64,000 nucleotides of DNA from Bacteroidia bacterium (GTDB taxonomy: Bacteria > Bacteroidota > Bacteroidia > Bacteroidales > CAJPTX01), in assembly GCA_002749065.1 (NCBI GenBank), contig PDTX01000015.1, positions 1 through 64,000 of the forward strand, in the 5' to 3' direction. The stretch's first letter is position 1; every line of letters starts with the position of its first letter. This document shows positions 18,258-27,266 of this stretch, in pieces. Under the pieces are notes generated by a model that saw nothing but the letters and a program-made list of their open reading frames with translations, was not told the DNA's origin and did not search any database. The translations under genes were made by a program, and so were the position numbers.

Positions 18258-20150
18258 CTACTCCGTCGCCCCCTTATCGCCCGACTTCTCATTCTCCTCC
18301 TGCACCATGCTCTCGCGGAGCTTGGCCAGGTCGGAAATATCGCCCAGCGTCGTACGCTCCTGGCTCGAGTTGATGCGACGCACCACGCTCTTGGCCTGCT
18401 CCGTGCTGCTCTTCTGCTGGGCCTGCTCAACGCGCGCCCCCTCGCGGCGGATGTCCTCATGGATGCGGCTGTGCGACACGATGATGCGGCGGTTCTTCTT
18501 GTTGAACTCTATCACCTTGAACTCCAGCTTCTCATCCTGCTTCACGCTCGTCCCGTTCTCCTTCACCAGGTGCTTGGGCGTCGCGAAGCCCTCCACGCCG
18601 TAGGGCAGCGCAATCACTGCGCCCTTGTCGAAGATCTCCATCACCGTGCCCTCATGCACGGAGCCCACCGTGAAGATCGACTCGAACACGTCCCAGGGGT
18701 TCTCCTCCAGCTGCTTGTGGCCCAGGCTCAGGCGGCGGTTGTCCTTGTCCAGGTCCAGCACCACCACGTCGATCATCTCGCCCACCTTGGTGAACTCGGC
18801 CGGGTGCTTGATCTTCTTGGTCCAGCTCAGGTCGGAGATGTGGATCAGGCCGTCTATCCCCTCCTCTATCTCCACGAAGATGCCGAAGCCCGTGAAGTTG
18901 CGCACCTTGGCCGGGTGCTTCGAGCCCAGCGGGTAGCGGTTCTCAATGCCCTCCCACGGGTCCGGCTTGAGCTGCTTCATGCCCAGCGACATCTTCCGCG
19001 TCTCGCGGTCGAGCGTCAGAATCTGCGCGTCCACCTCATCGCCCACCTTCAGGAACTCCTGCGCGCTGCGCAGGTGCTGGCTCCACGACATCTCCGACAC
19101 GTGGATGAGGCCCTCCACCCCGGGGTACACCTCCACGAACGCGCCGTAGTCCGCCAGGACCACCACGCGGCCCTTGACGATGTCGCCCACCTTCATCTCC
19201 TCGCTGAGCGAATCCCACGGGTGCGGGGTCAGCTGCTTAATACCCAGGGCGATACGCTTCTTGGCATCGTCGAAATCCAGGATGACCACATTGAGCTTCT
19301 GGTCCAGGTCCACCACCTCGGAGGGGTGGTTCACCCGGCCCCACGACAGGTCCGTGATGTGCACCAGGCCATCCACGCCGCCCAGGTCCACGAACACGCC
19401 GTAGGAGGTGATGTTCTTCACCGTGCCCTCCAGCACCTGGCCCTTCTCCAGCTTCGAGATGATCTCCTTGCGCTGGGCCTCCAGCTCGGCCTCGATCAGC
19501 GCCTTGTGCGACACCACCACGTTCCGGTACTCCTGGTTGATCTTCACCACCTTGAACTCCATGGTCTTCTGCACGTACATGTCGTAGTCGCGAATCGGGC
19601 GCACATCGATCTGCGAGCCCGGCAGGAAGGCCTCGATGCCGAAGACATCCACAATCATGCCGCCCTTGGTGCGGCACTTGATGAAGCCCTTGATGATCTC
19701 ATCGTTGCTAAAGGCCTCATTGACGCGGTCCCACGCCTTGAGCACCCGCGCCTTGCGGTGCGAGAGGCAGAGCTGGCCCGCCTTGTCCTCCTGGCTCTCC
19801 ACGTAGACCTCCACCTTGTCGCCCACCGCGAGGTTGGGGTTGTAGCGGAACTCGCTCACGCTAATCACCCCCTCGGACTTGAAGCCCAGGTCTATCACCA
19901 CCTCGCGCTTGGTCACCAGGCGCACCGTGCCCTCCACCACCTCATCGTCACCGATGTTGGAGAGGGTCTGCGCGTACTTCTCTGTATACTGCATCGACTC
20001 CGACTCGGAGTAGAAGCTATCGCTCTCCAGCTGCTCCCAGTCCATCGAGGGGTCGCCGCACTCCTCGGTGGTGGCACCCTGCGCCTTGGTCTCCACCTCA
20101 GCGGGCTGCGGCTCCTGGCCGGGCTGGGGCTCCATCTGCTCACTCAACAT
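18258..20150 (-). CDS. rpsA: 30S ribosomal protein S1
   Basis: A 630-residue RNA-binding protein with six S1 domains from about residue 60 to 570 (for example GTVKNITSYGVFVDLGGVDG, GRVVVLADYGAFVEVYPGVE and VRNFTGFGIFVEIEEGIDG). It docks mRNA on the ribosome. The N-terminus carries an acidic Gln/Glu/Pro-rich extension before the first domain, and the C-terminus a charged tail (SSTEQAKSVVRRINSSQER), both usual in Bacteroidota. Monocistronic; the 247-nt upstream gap has several inverted repeats and a candidate promoter. Confidence 0.97.
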   Translation of the reverse strand: MLSEQMEPQPGQEPQPAEVETKAQGATTEECGDPSMDWEQLESDSFYSESESMQYTEKYAQTLSNIGDDEVVEGTVRLVTKREVVIDLGFKSEGVISVSEFRYNPNLAVGDKVEVYVESQEDKAGQLCLSHRKARVLKAWDRVNEAFSNDEIIKGFIKCRTKGGMIVDVFGIEAFLPGSQIDVRPIRDYDMYVQKTMEFKVVKINQEYRNVVVSHKALIEAELEAQRKEIISKLEKGQVLEGTVKNITSYGVFVDLGGVDGLVHITDLSWGRVNHPSEVVDLDQKLNVVILDFDDAKKRIALGIKQLTPHPWDSLSEEMKVGDIVKGRVVVLADYGAFVEVYPGVEGLIHVSEMSWSQHLRSAQEFLKVGDEVDAQILTLDRETRKMSLGMKQLKPDPWEGIENRYPLGSKHPAKVRNFTGFGIFVEIEEGIDGLIHISDLSWTKKIKHPAEFTKVGEMIDVVVLDLDKDNRRLSLGHKQLEENPWDVFESIFTVGSVHEGTVMEIFDKGAVIALPYGVEGFATPKHLVKENGTSVKQDEKLEFKVIEFNKKNRRIIVSHSRIHEDIRREGARVEQAQQKSSTEQAKSVVRRINSSQERTTLGDISDLAKLRESMVQEENEKSGDKGATE

Positions 20151-20189
20151 ATCAATTACTCTAAAACGATTAATAAATTAGACATTATA

Positions 20190-20272
20190 CTGCGACACTC
20201 GCAGCGCGAATATAGCCATTAATCGTGTACCCGGCGCGTAGAAAAGGGATAATTAACGATTTTCGCGCCGCT
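20190..20272 (-). promoter_or_regulatory. rpsA upstream region: candidate -7 box and inverted repeats
   Basis: On the coding strand TATATTCG (20207-20214) is a TTCG variant of the TAnnTTTG box. Just downstream is the hairpin CTGCGA-GTG-TCGCAG (20190-20204). Upstream, CGGCGCG and CGCGCCG flank an AT-rich 25-30 nt stretch, about 20232-20270. A further CCGACACG/CGTGTCGG repeat lies at about 20282-20320. Whether these act on rpsA cannot be told from the sequence. Confidence 0.35.
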
Positions 20273-20397
20273 GGCCCTCCGCCCGACACGGAAAACGGGT
20301 CTGCGTCCCCATCGTGTCGGAGTCGCAAACCCGCCTGTAGTAATCGTAGAGCGGGCACCTCTCGCTCGTCGCGCCCGCCTATCACCTAAGCTATCTC

Positions 20398-20718
20398 TTA
20401 TTCCTCACTCGAATAGTAATCCCCCTCGTCGCGGGGCTCCACCTCGCCCTTTTGCTCCACGATGAAGTGGATGGCCTCGGCCAGCCCCTCGCTGAACTTC
20501 ACGAAGTCCTCCCGGTAGAGGAATATCTTGTGCTTCTCGTAGGAAGCCTCCTCGCCCGGGCGGCGCTTGCTCTCGGTGATCGTAATGTAGTAGTCATCAT
20601 TACGAGTCGCCTTCACGTCAAAAAAGTACGTCCGCTTCCCTGCTCTCACCGCAGTTGAATGCACATCGTTCCTATCGTCACGGCTATCCGTGTATCCCAA
20701 ACTTTCTCTTCCTTCCAT
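20398..20718 (-). CDS. DUF3276 family PUR-alpha-like nucleic-acid-binding protein
   Basis: A 106-residue protein nearly universal in Bacteroidota. The core RTYFFDVKATRNDDYYITITESKR and HKIFLYREDFVKFSEGL is the PUR repeat, a single-stranded nucleic-acid-binding fold also found in Borrelia BpuR. The acidic C-terminus (EPRDEGDYYSSEE) is typical. It has its own promoter and is not coupled to its neighbours. The target nucleic acid is unknown. Confidence 0.9.
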   Translation of the reverse strand: MEGRESLGYTDSRDDRNDVHSTAVRAGKRTYFFDVKATRNDDYYITITESKRRPGEEASYEKHKIFLYREDFVKFSEGLAEAIHFIVEQKGEVEPRDEGDYYSSEE

Positions 20719-20756
20719 AACCTTATATCTTCTACCTTAGTGCGAAAACTACCCGA

Positions 20757-20764
20757 CAAAGGTA
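20757..20764 (-). promoter_or_regulatory. -7 box TACCTTTG for the DUF3276 gene
   Basis: CAAAGGTA on the + strand gives an exact TACCTTTG box, 39 nt before the ATG at 20718. Confidence 0.6.
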
Positions 20765-20799
20765 CAACATTCCGCGGAATTAATCCATACCGGCGCGGA

Positions 20800-21309
20800 T
20801 TATTTTCCGTGCCTAGGCAGGCGCAAGAGCTCGAGCCCCACGGGCTTACCCCCGGCGAGCTCCAGCCGCACCGCCGTGCGCAGCGTATGGAAGCCTTCGC
20901 GGCCGTAGGCCCCGGGGTTGATGTGCAGCAGGCCGAGGAGCTCGTCGTGCAGCACCTTGAGGATGTGCGAATGGCCGGCGATGAAGAGGTCGGGGCGCAG
21001 CTCGAGCAGCCGCCGCCGTACGCCCGGGGCGTAGCGGCCGGGGTAGCCCCCGATGTGGCGCATGTAGACCCGCAGCCCGGCCAGGGTGAAGTCCTGCTCC
21101 TGGGGGACCTCCCGCCGCATGGCCGCGTCGTCGATGTTGCCCCACACCGCGCGCACGGGGCGGAAGGCCCGCATGCGGTCCAGCACCTCCAGGCTACCGA
21201 TGTCGCCGGCGTGCCACAGCTCGGCGCAATCGGCGAAGAAGGCCTCGACCTCCTCGTCCCAGTGGGAGTGGGTGTCGCTGACGATGCCGACGCGGACTAG
21301 TCCAGCCAT
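20800..21309 (-). CDS. YfcE-like metallophosphodiesterase
   Basis: A 169-residue calcineurin-type phosphoesterase. The metal-binding motifs are in order: GIVSDTHSH (DxH), HAGDIG (GD), WGNIDD (GN[HD]) and FIAGHSHI (GHSH), with HINPGAYG near the end. The start MAGLVRVGIVSDTH at 21309 lies inside the end of kdsB (13-nt overlap), indicating co-translation with it. Family members act on small phosphodiesters in vitro; the physiological substrate is unknown. Confidence 0.9.
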   Translation of the reverse strand: MAGLVRVGIVSDTHSHWDEEVEAFFADCAELWHAGDIGSLEVLDRMRAFRPVRAVWGNIDDAAMRREVPQEQDFTLAGLRVYMRHIGGYPGRYAPGVRRRLLELRPDLFIAGHSHILKVLHDELLGLLHINPGAYGREGFHTLRTAVRLELAGGKPVGLELLRLPRHGK

Positions 21310-22064
21310 CGTCCCTCGGCCAGCTCTCTGGCCCGGGCCAGGTCGGCGGGTGTGTCCACGCTCAGCCCCTCGTCCTCCACCTGCACGGCCCGCATGCGGT
21401 ATCCATTCTCGAGCCAGCGGAGCTGCTCCAGCCCCTCCAGCTGCTCGAGCGGGGTGGGCGAAAGGCGCGACACCTCCTGCAGGACGTTGGCCCGGAAGGC
21501 GTACACCCCGATGTGCTTGTAGCGGGGGCAATCGGGCAGCAGGGCCTCGTTCTGTGCGTAGGGGATGGCGCTCCGGCTGAAGAGGAGGGCATCCCCCTCC
21601 TGGTCGAGGACCACCTTGGGCCAGCTGGGGTTCTGCACGTCCTCGCCCTGGCCGAAGGGGCGGACGAGGGTGGCGATGCGCACCCGCTCGTCGTCGAACT
21701 CCAGGACCAGGCGGCGGAGGTTGTCGCCGTCGAGGAAGGGCTCGTCGCCCTGCACGTTGACCACCAGCTCGGGCGATACGCCCACCTGCCGCAGATGCAC
21801 CAGCGCCTCGGCCACGCGGTCCGTGCCGCTCCGGTGGGCCTGGCTGGTCAGCACGGCGCGCCCGCCGAAGGCCTCCACGGCCGTCACAATCCGCTCATCG
21901 TCCGTGGCCACTATCGCGTAGCCCAGCGCGGCGACTGCCCGCCGGTATACCCACTCCACCATGGGGTGCCCACCGATGAGCTCGAGGGGCTTGCCCGGCA
22001 GCCGGGTACTCGCGTACCGGGCCGGGATTACCCCCACCACCCTGATGTCCATCTCGCGCACCAT
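21297..22064 (-). CDS. kdsB: 3-deoxy-manno-octulosonate cytidylyltransferase (CMP-Kdo synthetase)
   Basis: A 255-residue cytosolic enzyme that activates Kdo with CTP for lipid A/LPS core assembly. VVGVIPARYASTRLPGKPL is the nucleotide-binding motif; ATDDERIV, SGTDRVAEA and NVQGDEPFL follow in the family order. AAGGAGG 9 nt upstream supports the ATG at 22064. A CMP-Kdo gene shows the cell makes LPS. It overlaps the downstream phosphodiesterase by 13 nt. Confidence 0.96.
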   Translation of the reverse strand: MVREMDIRVVGVIPARYASTRLPGKPLELIGGHPMVEWVYRRAVAALGYAIVATDDERIVTAVEAFGGRAVLTSQAHRSGTDRVAEALVHLRQVGVSPELVVNVQGDEPFLDGDNLRRLVLEFDDERVRIATLVRPFGQGEDVQNPSWPKVVLDQEGDALLFSRSAIPYAQNEALLPDCPRYKHIGVYAFRANVLQEVSRLSPTPLEQLEGLEQLRWLENGYRMRAVQVEDEGLSVDTPADLARARELAEGRWLD

Positions 22065-22114
22065 AAGCTTTTACCTCCTTATAATCTAGTCCATTACCCG
22101 CTACACAAGCTCCG

Positions 22115-22122
22115 CGAAGGTA
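22115..22122 (-). promoter_or_regulatory. Candidate -7 box TACCTTCG for kdsB
   Basis: CGAAGGTA on the + strand, within GCGAAGGTAGCG, gives TACCTTCG, one base from consensus and 51 nt before the ATG. The flanking GC matches the exact TACCTTTG boxes elsewhere in the window. Confidence 0.45.
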
Positions 22123-22202
22123 GCGCAAATTGCCCATCCGGCAAGCCCGTCGGCGCGGGGTCTAAGCGGGTCATCCCCGGCCCACGGAACGCTCCTGCGG
22201 GC

Positions 22203-23717
22203 CTATCGGTGCTCCGCGCGCAGGAGGTCGGCTATCTCCTTGACGGGCGTGAAGGTGGAGGGGGGGACCTCCACGAAGAGGCTAATCCAGTCGGCCTGGG
22301 CCCCGTTCCACAGCCCGGGTAGCTCCTGCGCCAGGATCTCGTCGTGGCCGATGGTCTTGCGGGCGATGAAGCCCGTGGCGGGGTCCACGTGGCGCTGGAG
22401 GTCGAAGCGCTCGCCGTGCCGGTTGCGCAGCCCGCAGACGATTTCCACCGGGTTGAAGTACTCGGCCTGCCGGAGCATGCGCTGCACCTCGGGGCGGGTG
22501 GTGTCCATCTGGGAGGTCTCCACGATTTGGAGGGATTGCTCCCCGCTGGCATGCCGCACCCAGAAGGGGCCGCCCCCCGGCTCGCCCTGGTTCCTGACCA
22601 TGCCGCAGACGCGGAGGGGCCGATTGAGCATACGCCTGAGGTAGTCGGCCCGCTCCGGCCCCAGCTCGCGGGCGGGGGCATCCGTCAGCCGGGCTGCGGG
22701 GCGTAGCTGCAGCTCCCGCACGGCGTGGGTCAGGAGGTCGAATACGCGCTCCGGCGCGGGCTTGGTGTCCAGGATGTCGAGCAGGTCGAAAATCTCCCGC
22801 TGGGTCTTGAGGAGCAGGCCGCCCAGGGCCCGGGAGTAGGCCACGGTGTCGCCCTTGAGGTGGTCGGGGGCGACGTTGTCGATGTTCTTGATGAAGACCA
22901 TCTCGCTCTCCATCGCGCCGAGGTTCTGGAGGAGCGCGCCGTGCCCGGCCGGGCGGAAGACGAGCCGCCCGTCGGCATCGCGGTAGGGCGAGCCATCGGG
23001 CCGGGCGGCGATGGTGTCGGTGGAGGCCGCCTGCTGGCTGAAGTCGAGCTGGTACCTGACCCCGTGGCGCTGCTCATACGCCGGGAGGACGGCCTGGGCG
23101 TGGCGGCGGATGTCGGCCTCGTGCTGGGGCGATACGGTGAAGTGCACGCTGACGGTGCCGTCGGCCTGACGGGCGTAGAGCGCGCCCTCCACGAGGTGCT
23201 CCTCCACGGGGGTGCGGACGCTCCCATCCTCGAGCCGGTGGAAGGGTATCAGGGCCTTGGGCATGGCGGCCAGGCGGAGGCCATCGTCGCCGATCAGGGC
23301 GCGGACTATGGGCGCGTAGTCCCCCTTCGCCTCCAGCTCGACGACCTGCTGGCCGCGCCGCGCGAGGTGGGCCTCCACCACGGGGGCGAAGGGGTAGCTG
23401 GCCAATGGCGCGCCGAGGGGATGCTCCGCGCCGGGCTGCTCGAGGTAGGCGTGGAGCTTCTTGAAGAGGCGGGTGGCCGCGCCCGAGGCCGGGACGAACT
23501 TGCAGCGGCTCTTCCGGCTGGCATCGTAGGTCTGCTGCAGCGCGTGCAGCTCGGCGGGGGCGAGGCGGATAATCCCCCGGCCTAGGGTGGCTGGGGCCTC
23601 GAGCTGCAGACGGGGGAAACCGGTGCGGAAATGCTCTAGCTGGGCCTGGACCAGGGACGGGGTGAGGCCGTGGTCCTCCATCTGCTGAATATCCTGGGGG
23701 GAGAATGGGTATGCCAT
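22203..23717 (-). CDS. DUF4301 family protein
   Basis: A 504-residue cytosolic protein of a Bacteroidota family with no established function. I recognise it from the N-terminal FSPQDIQQMEDHGLT, then CKFVPASGAATRLFKKL, which resembles a nucleotide-sugar-type phosphate loop, and VRNQGEPGGGPFWV and SQMDTTRPEVQ near the C-terminus. The GAATR motif hints at a nucleotidyltransferase-like activity, but this is a guess. It lies 138 nt upstream of kdsB on the same strand, with a promoter between them, so any joint role is uncertain. Confidence 0.8.
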   Translation of the reverse strand: MAYPFSPQDIQQMEDHGLTPSLVQAQLEHFRTGFPRLQLEAPATLGRGIIRLAPAELHALQQTYDASRKSRCKFVPASGAATRLFKKLHAYLEQPGAEHPLGAPLASYPFAPVVEAHLARRGQQVVELEAKGDYAPIVRALIGDDGLRLAAMPKALIPFHRLEDGSVRTPVEEHLVEGALYARQADGTVSVHFTVSPQHEADIRRHAQAVLPAYEQRHGVRYQLDFSQQAASTDTIAARPDGSPYRDADGRLVFRPAGHGALLQNLGAMESEMVFIKNIDNVAPDHLKGDTVAYSRALGGLLLKTQREIFDLLDILDTKPAPERVFDLLTHAVRELQLRPAARLTDAPARELGPERADYLRRMLNRPLRVCGMVRNQGEPGGGPFWVRHASGEQSLQIVETSQMDTTRPEVQRMLRQAEYFNPVEIVCGLRNRHGERFDLQRHVDPATGFIARKTIGHDEILAQELPGLWNGAQADWISLFVEVPPSTFTPVKEIADLLRAEHR

Positions 23718-23845
23718 ACGGGTACATTTTTTTGGGGGCCGATTCGCGGGGTGAAGTTACGGAAAAAACGGTTTATGAGGGCGGTGAGGGGGGCGGAATG
23801 GGAGAGGATGCGCTGCCCGCAGCCAGCGCAACGGGGGCAAAAAAC

Positions 23846-23875
23846 TTGCTCTTCGTCCGCTTTCCCCTATATTTG
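23846..23875 (+). promoter_or_regulatory. Promoter for the sodium/solute symporter gene
   Basis: TTG (23846-23848) and TATATTTG (23868-23875) are 19 nt apart, the expected spacing of -33 and -7 elements in this phylum. The box is 129 nt before the ATG at 24005, so a long leader is predicted. The rest of 23718-24004 shows no gene. Confidence 0.6.
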
Positions 23876-24004
23876 CCCCCCGCTAGAGGACCGGCGGAGG
23901 GTAGCTCTCCGCCGACCCGCCCGGACCGCGCCGCACGGGGAGAGTCCCCACCAATCCCGCCGTGGCGCACGGGTCACCAGCCGCTAACCAAACACCGCAA
24001 TGAC

Positions 24005-25498
24005 ATGAACGCTACGCTCGGCGCCATCCTCCTGATTGGCTACTTCGGGGTGCTCTTCCTCATCGCCCGGCTCACGGGGCGGGGGGCGAGCAACGCGACC
24101 TTCTTCCGGGGCAACCGCACCGCCCCCTGGTGGGCCATCGCCTTCGGCATGATCGGCACCTCCCTCTCGGGCATCACCATGATCAGCGTGCCGGGCTGGG
24201 TGCAGACCACCGGCATGGGCTACATGCAGATGGTGCTGGGCTACGTGGTGGGCTACTACATCATCGCCTACGTCCTGCTGCCGGTGTACTACCGTCTCCG
24301 CCTGCCCAGCATCTACTCCTACCTGGCCGACCGCTTCGGGCGCGTGAGCTACGTCACGGGCGCCGGGTTCTTCATCGTGAACCGCACCATCATCGCCTCC
24401 CTACGCCTCTTCGTGGTGGCCTCCGTGCTGCACGCGCTGGTGTTCTCGGCCTGGGGCGTGCCCTTCTGGGCCAGCGTGCTCATCTCCCTGGCCCTCATCT
24501 GGGTGTACACGCACCGCGCCGGCATACAGACCATCATCTGGACCGACAGCTTCCAGACGCTGGTGATGTTCCTCACGGTCATCATCTCGCTGGTGTACGT
24601 CTGCGGCGCGCTGGACCTCGGCCTGCTCGATGCCGTCGCGGCCATCGGCGAGCACGAGGGCTCCCGGATTCTCTTCCTGGACGACTGGAAAAGCCCGCAG
24701 TTCTTCCCCAAGCAGCTCCTGACCGGGGCCTTCATCCCGGTGGTGATGACGGGGCTGGACCAGGACATGATGCAGAAGAACCTGGCCTGCCGCACCCTCC
24801 GCGACGCGCAGAAGAACATGGTGACCTACGGCTACGGCTTCATCCCCATCAACCTGCTGCTGCTCTCGCTGGGCGTGCTGCTGGTGATGCTGGCCGGGCG
24901 GCTGGGCCTAGACCCCCTGCCCGCGGCCGACAAGCTCTACCCCACCCTGGCCACGGGGGGCCTCCTCCCCCCCATCGTGGGCATACTCTTCACCCTGGGC
25001 GTCATCGCCGCGGCCTACTCCTCGGCCGACTCCGCGCTCACCGCGCTGACCACCTCCGTGACGCTCGACATCCTCCAGATGCCCCACGGGCAGGAGGCCC
25101 GCGTCAGGCGCGTCCGCCTGGTGGTGCACGCCGCGATGTCCGCGGTCATGGTCCTAATCATACTGGGCTTCAGGGCGCTGGACAGCGGCTCGATCATCGG
25201 CACGCTCTTCACCTCGGTGAGCTACCTCTACGGCCCGCTGCTGGGCATCTACGCCTTCGGCCTCTTCACGCACTGCCGGACGCGCGAGTGGGCCGTGCCG
25301 CTGGTCGCCATCGCCTCACCGGTCGCCTGCTGGCTCCTCCGCGGCTGGCTCCTGAGCGCCTACGGCTACAGCCTGGGCTACGAGGTGCTGATGCTCAACG
25401 GGGGCCTGACCTTCGCGCTGCTGTGGCTCCTGCGGGGCGAGGGGCGCTTCGAGGACAACCGCCTGCAGCGACGGGCCGCGGAGGAGCAAACGCGGTAG
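24005..25498 (+). CDS. Sodium:solute symporter (SSF family)
   Basis: A 497-residue inner-membrane transporter with about 13 hydrophobic segments. NATFFRGNRTAPWWAIAFGM, GTSLSGITMISVPGW and the helix GIQTIIWTDSFQTLVMF are SSF hallmarks, and ITFLAAYSSADSALTALTTS-like residues (FTLGVIAAAYSSADSALTAL) carry the Na+-binding Ser/Asp. I chose MNATLGAILLIGYFG because the upstream open frame is Pro/Arg-rich and not protein-like. The substrate (sugar, amino acid, vitamin or sialic acid) cannot be assigned. The DUF4421 gene starts 9 nt later. Confidence 0.92.
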   Translation: MNATLGAILLIGYFGVLFLIARLTGRGASNATFFRGNRTAPWWAIAFGMIGTSLSGITMISVPGWVQTTGMGYMQMVLGYVVGYYIIAYVLLPVYYRLRLPSIYSYLADRFGRVSYVTGAGFFIVNRTIIASLRLFVVASVLHALVFSAWGVPFWASVLISLALIWVYTHRAGIQTIIWTDSFQTLVMFLTVIISLVYVCGALDLGLLDAVAAIGEHEGSRILFLDDWKSPQFFPKQLLTGAFIPVVMTGLDQDMMQKNLACRTLRDAQKNMVTYGYGFIPINLLLLSLGVLLVMLAGRLGLDPLPAADKLYPTLATGGLLPPIVGILFTLGVIAAAYSSADSALTALTTSVTLDILQMPHGQEARVRRVRLVVHAAMSAVMVLIILGFRALDSGSIIGTLFTSVSYLYGPLLGIYAFGLFTHCRTREWAVPLVAIASPVACWLLRGWLLSAYGYSLGYEVLMLNGGLTFALLWLLRGEGRFEDNRLQRRAAEEQTR

Positions 25499-25506
25499 CT
25501 GGAGGC

Positions 25507-26475
25507 ATGGGGAGAATTCGGTTCCTTGCGCTGCTATGCATCCTCTGGGCCGGGGCCAGCCCACGGGCCGCCGCGCAGCTGTTCGACTTCATGAGGAGGG
25601 ATACGGCCTACGTCGAGAAGTACCACGAGCTGCTCACCGTGCGGCCCTTCGTCCAGGCCCGCATCACCTCCATCGGGATACGCGACGAGCGCCTCTTCTC
25701 CAAGTACTACAAGGCGAACACCCCCCTGGCCGTGGGGATAGGCCTGGCCTGGAAGATGATCGGCATCAGCTACACGATGGACATCCCCTACACCCGGGCC
25801 ATCGACGACGCGCCGACCCGCTACTTCGACATCCAGTACCACTACTACGGCCGCTACATCACCCTGGACGCCTACGCCATGCGCTACCGGGGGCTCTACT
25901 CCCAGGAGCGGGAGGACAGCATATCCTACCAGCCGAAGTTCTACTTCGACCGCTACGGCTTCCGGGTGAGCTACCTGCTGCGGGGCGACGACTTCTCCTA
26001 CGCCGCGGCCTTCGAGCAGGCCGAGCGGCAGAAGACCATGGCCGTGAGCTTCCCCATGGGCCTGGGGGGCTACTACCAGCACATCTCGCTGAACCACCCC
26101 CTGCTCTCCGAGGCGGACAAGGACACCGGCCGCTTCCTGAGCGAGGCCTTCCTGGGCATCTCCGCGGTATTCCCCTTCCCGGACAGGTTCAAGGGCTGGT
26201 TCTTCGCCGGGGAGCTCACCCTGGGCGCCTCGCTCGCCTTCCACCGCGAGATGCTCCGCGACTTCGCCCTGATGCCGAGCTGGCAGACCCGCTTCTCCCT
26301 GGGCTACACGGAGCGGGGCTGGAGCCTGGCGACCGTCCTCTACTTCCACAGCCTGGGGCTGCTGCGCAAGGGGGCGCTGGAGATCGACGGGCAGAACGGC
26401 ACCCTGCAGCTGGTGGCCAGCTGGCGCATCTTCAGGGGTGGCCGGTGGCGCATACCCCAGAAATCCATGGACTAG
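25507..26475 (+). CDS. DUF4421 family outer-membrane protein
   Basis: A 322-residue exported protein: signal peptide (residues 1-23, ending RAAAQ), then LFDFMRRDTAYVEKYHELLTVRPFVQ, the conserved N-terminus of DUF4421. Many alternating aromatic strands and a terminal strand (LQLVASWRIFRGG) suggest a beta-barrel. The ATG at 25507 follows GGAGG at a very short distance. It is probably co-transcribed with the symporter 9 nt upstream. Its stop abuts the birA stop on the other strand with no base between. Function unknown. Confidence 0.82.
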   Translation: MGRIRFLALLCILWAGASPRAAAQLFDFMRRDTAYVEKYHELLTVRPFVQARITSIGIRDERLFSKYYKANTPLAVGIGLAWKMIGISYTMDIPYTRAIDDAPTRYFDIQYHYYGRYITLDAYAMRYRGLYSQEREDSISYQPKFYFDRYGFRVSYLLRGDDFSYAAAFEQAERQKTMAVSFPMGLGGYYQHISLNHPLLSEADKDTGRFLSEAFLGISAVFPFPDRFKGWFFAGELTLGASLAFHREMLRDFALMPSWQTRFSLGYTERGWSLATVLYFHSLGLLRKGALEIDGQNGTLQLVASWRIFRGGRWRIPQKSMD

Positions 26476-27243
26476 CTAGCCGATGCGGTGCGAGACCTCC
26501 CGGAACAGGAAGCTCCTCCGCTGCCCGTCGCGCAGCTCCAGCTGCAGCTGGCCCGTCGGGAGTATGCCCGCAATCCGGGCCTCGATGCGCTCCCCGCTCG
26601 CGCCGACGATGAAGGGGTGGTAGCCCTCCCGCCAGAAGAGCCGCTCGAGGTACTCGCCGTGTATCTCATCCTGCTCGCCGTGGGGCAGCCGGTCGAGCTG
26701 CTTGATGATGCGCTCGGCGATGCGCTCGGCCAGCTGCGCCGCGTCCGGCACCGTCGGCACCAGCTCCTGGAGGCCGACGGCCGGGGGGCAGTAGTGGGCG
26801 GGGGACTGCGGGCGCGCGGCGACGTTGAGCCCGAAGCCGATGATGGCGCCCCGGAGCCACTCCCCCTGGAGGGTCGTGCTGATGAGTATGCCGCAGATCT
26901 TCCGCTCGCCCACGAGAATGTCGTTGGCCCACTTCACCTGGCTATGGACCCCGAGCGCGGCCAGGGCCTCCCCGACGGCCAGCGAGGCGGCCTGGTTGAG
27001 CACGAAGGCATGCTCCGCGGCCACGGCCGGGCTGCCCTTCGGCCCGAGGGGGAGGTCCACCAGCAGGGAGGCCGTGACATCGCCCGGCCGCGCATCCCAG
27101 GTGTTGCCCCGCTGGCCCAGGCCGTGGTGCTGCTCCCGGGCGATGATGAGCGCTGGGCGCGGTAGGCTGGCGGCGTACTCCGCGGCGTAGGTGTTGGTCG
27201 AGCCGGTGCTCTCGAGCACTATCGTACATTGTATTCTGGGCAT
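26476..27243 (-). CDS. birA: Biotin--[acetyl-CoA carboxylase] ligase
   Basis: A 255-residue enzyme that attaches biotin to carboxylase carrier domains through biotinyl-AMP. STNTYA, ARDQxxGxGQRGxxW as AREQHHGLGQRGNTW, VKWANDILVGERKICGIL and GFGLNVA are the conserved active-site segments. It lacks the N-terminal DNA-binding domain of E. coli BirA, so it is a ligase only. I chose MPRIQCTIVLESTGS at 27243; the open frame upstream is not protein-like. It diverges from korA. Confidence 0.94.
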   Translation of the reverse strand: MPRIQCTIVLESTGSTNTYAAEYAASLPRPALIIAREQHHGLGQRGNTWDARPGDVTASLLVDLPLGPKGSPAVAAEHAFVLNQAASLAVGEALAALGVHSQVKWANDILVGERKICGILISTTLQGEWLRGAIIGFGLNVAARPQSPAHYCPPAVGLQELVPTVPDAAQLAERIAERIIKQLDRLPHGEQDEIHGEYLERLFWREGYHPFIVGASGERIEARIAGILPTGQLQLELRDGQRRSFLFREVSHRIG

Positions 27244-27266
27244 GGTCTGGCGCTTAGAGTTCCGGG

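Noticed and set aside
18195..20222. A 675-codon open frame on the + strand opposite rpsA, and similar long frames opposite mrdA, korA and purL
   Set aside because: They are antisense shadows made possible by the high GC content. Their proteins are His/Leu/Arg/Val-rich with no domain, while the opposite frames encode complete conserved proteins.
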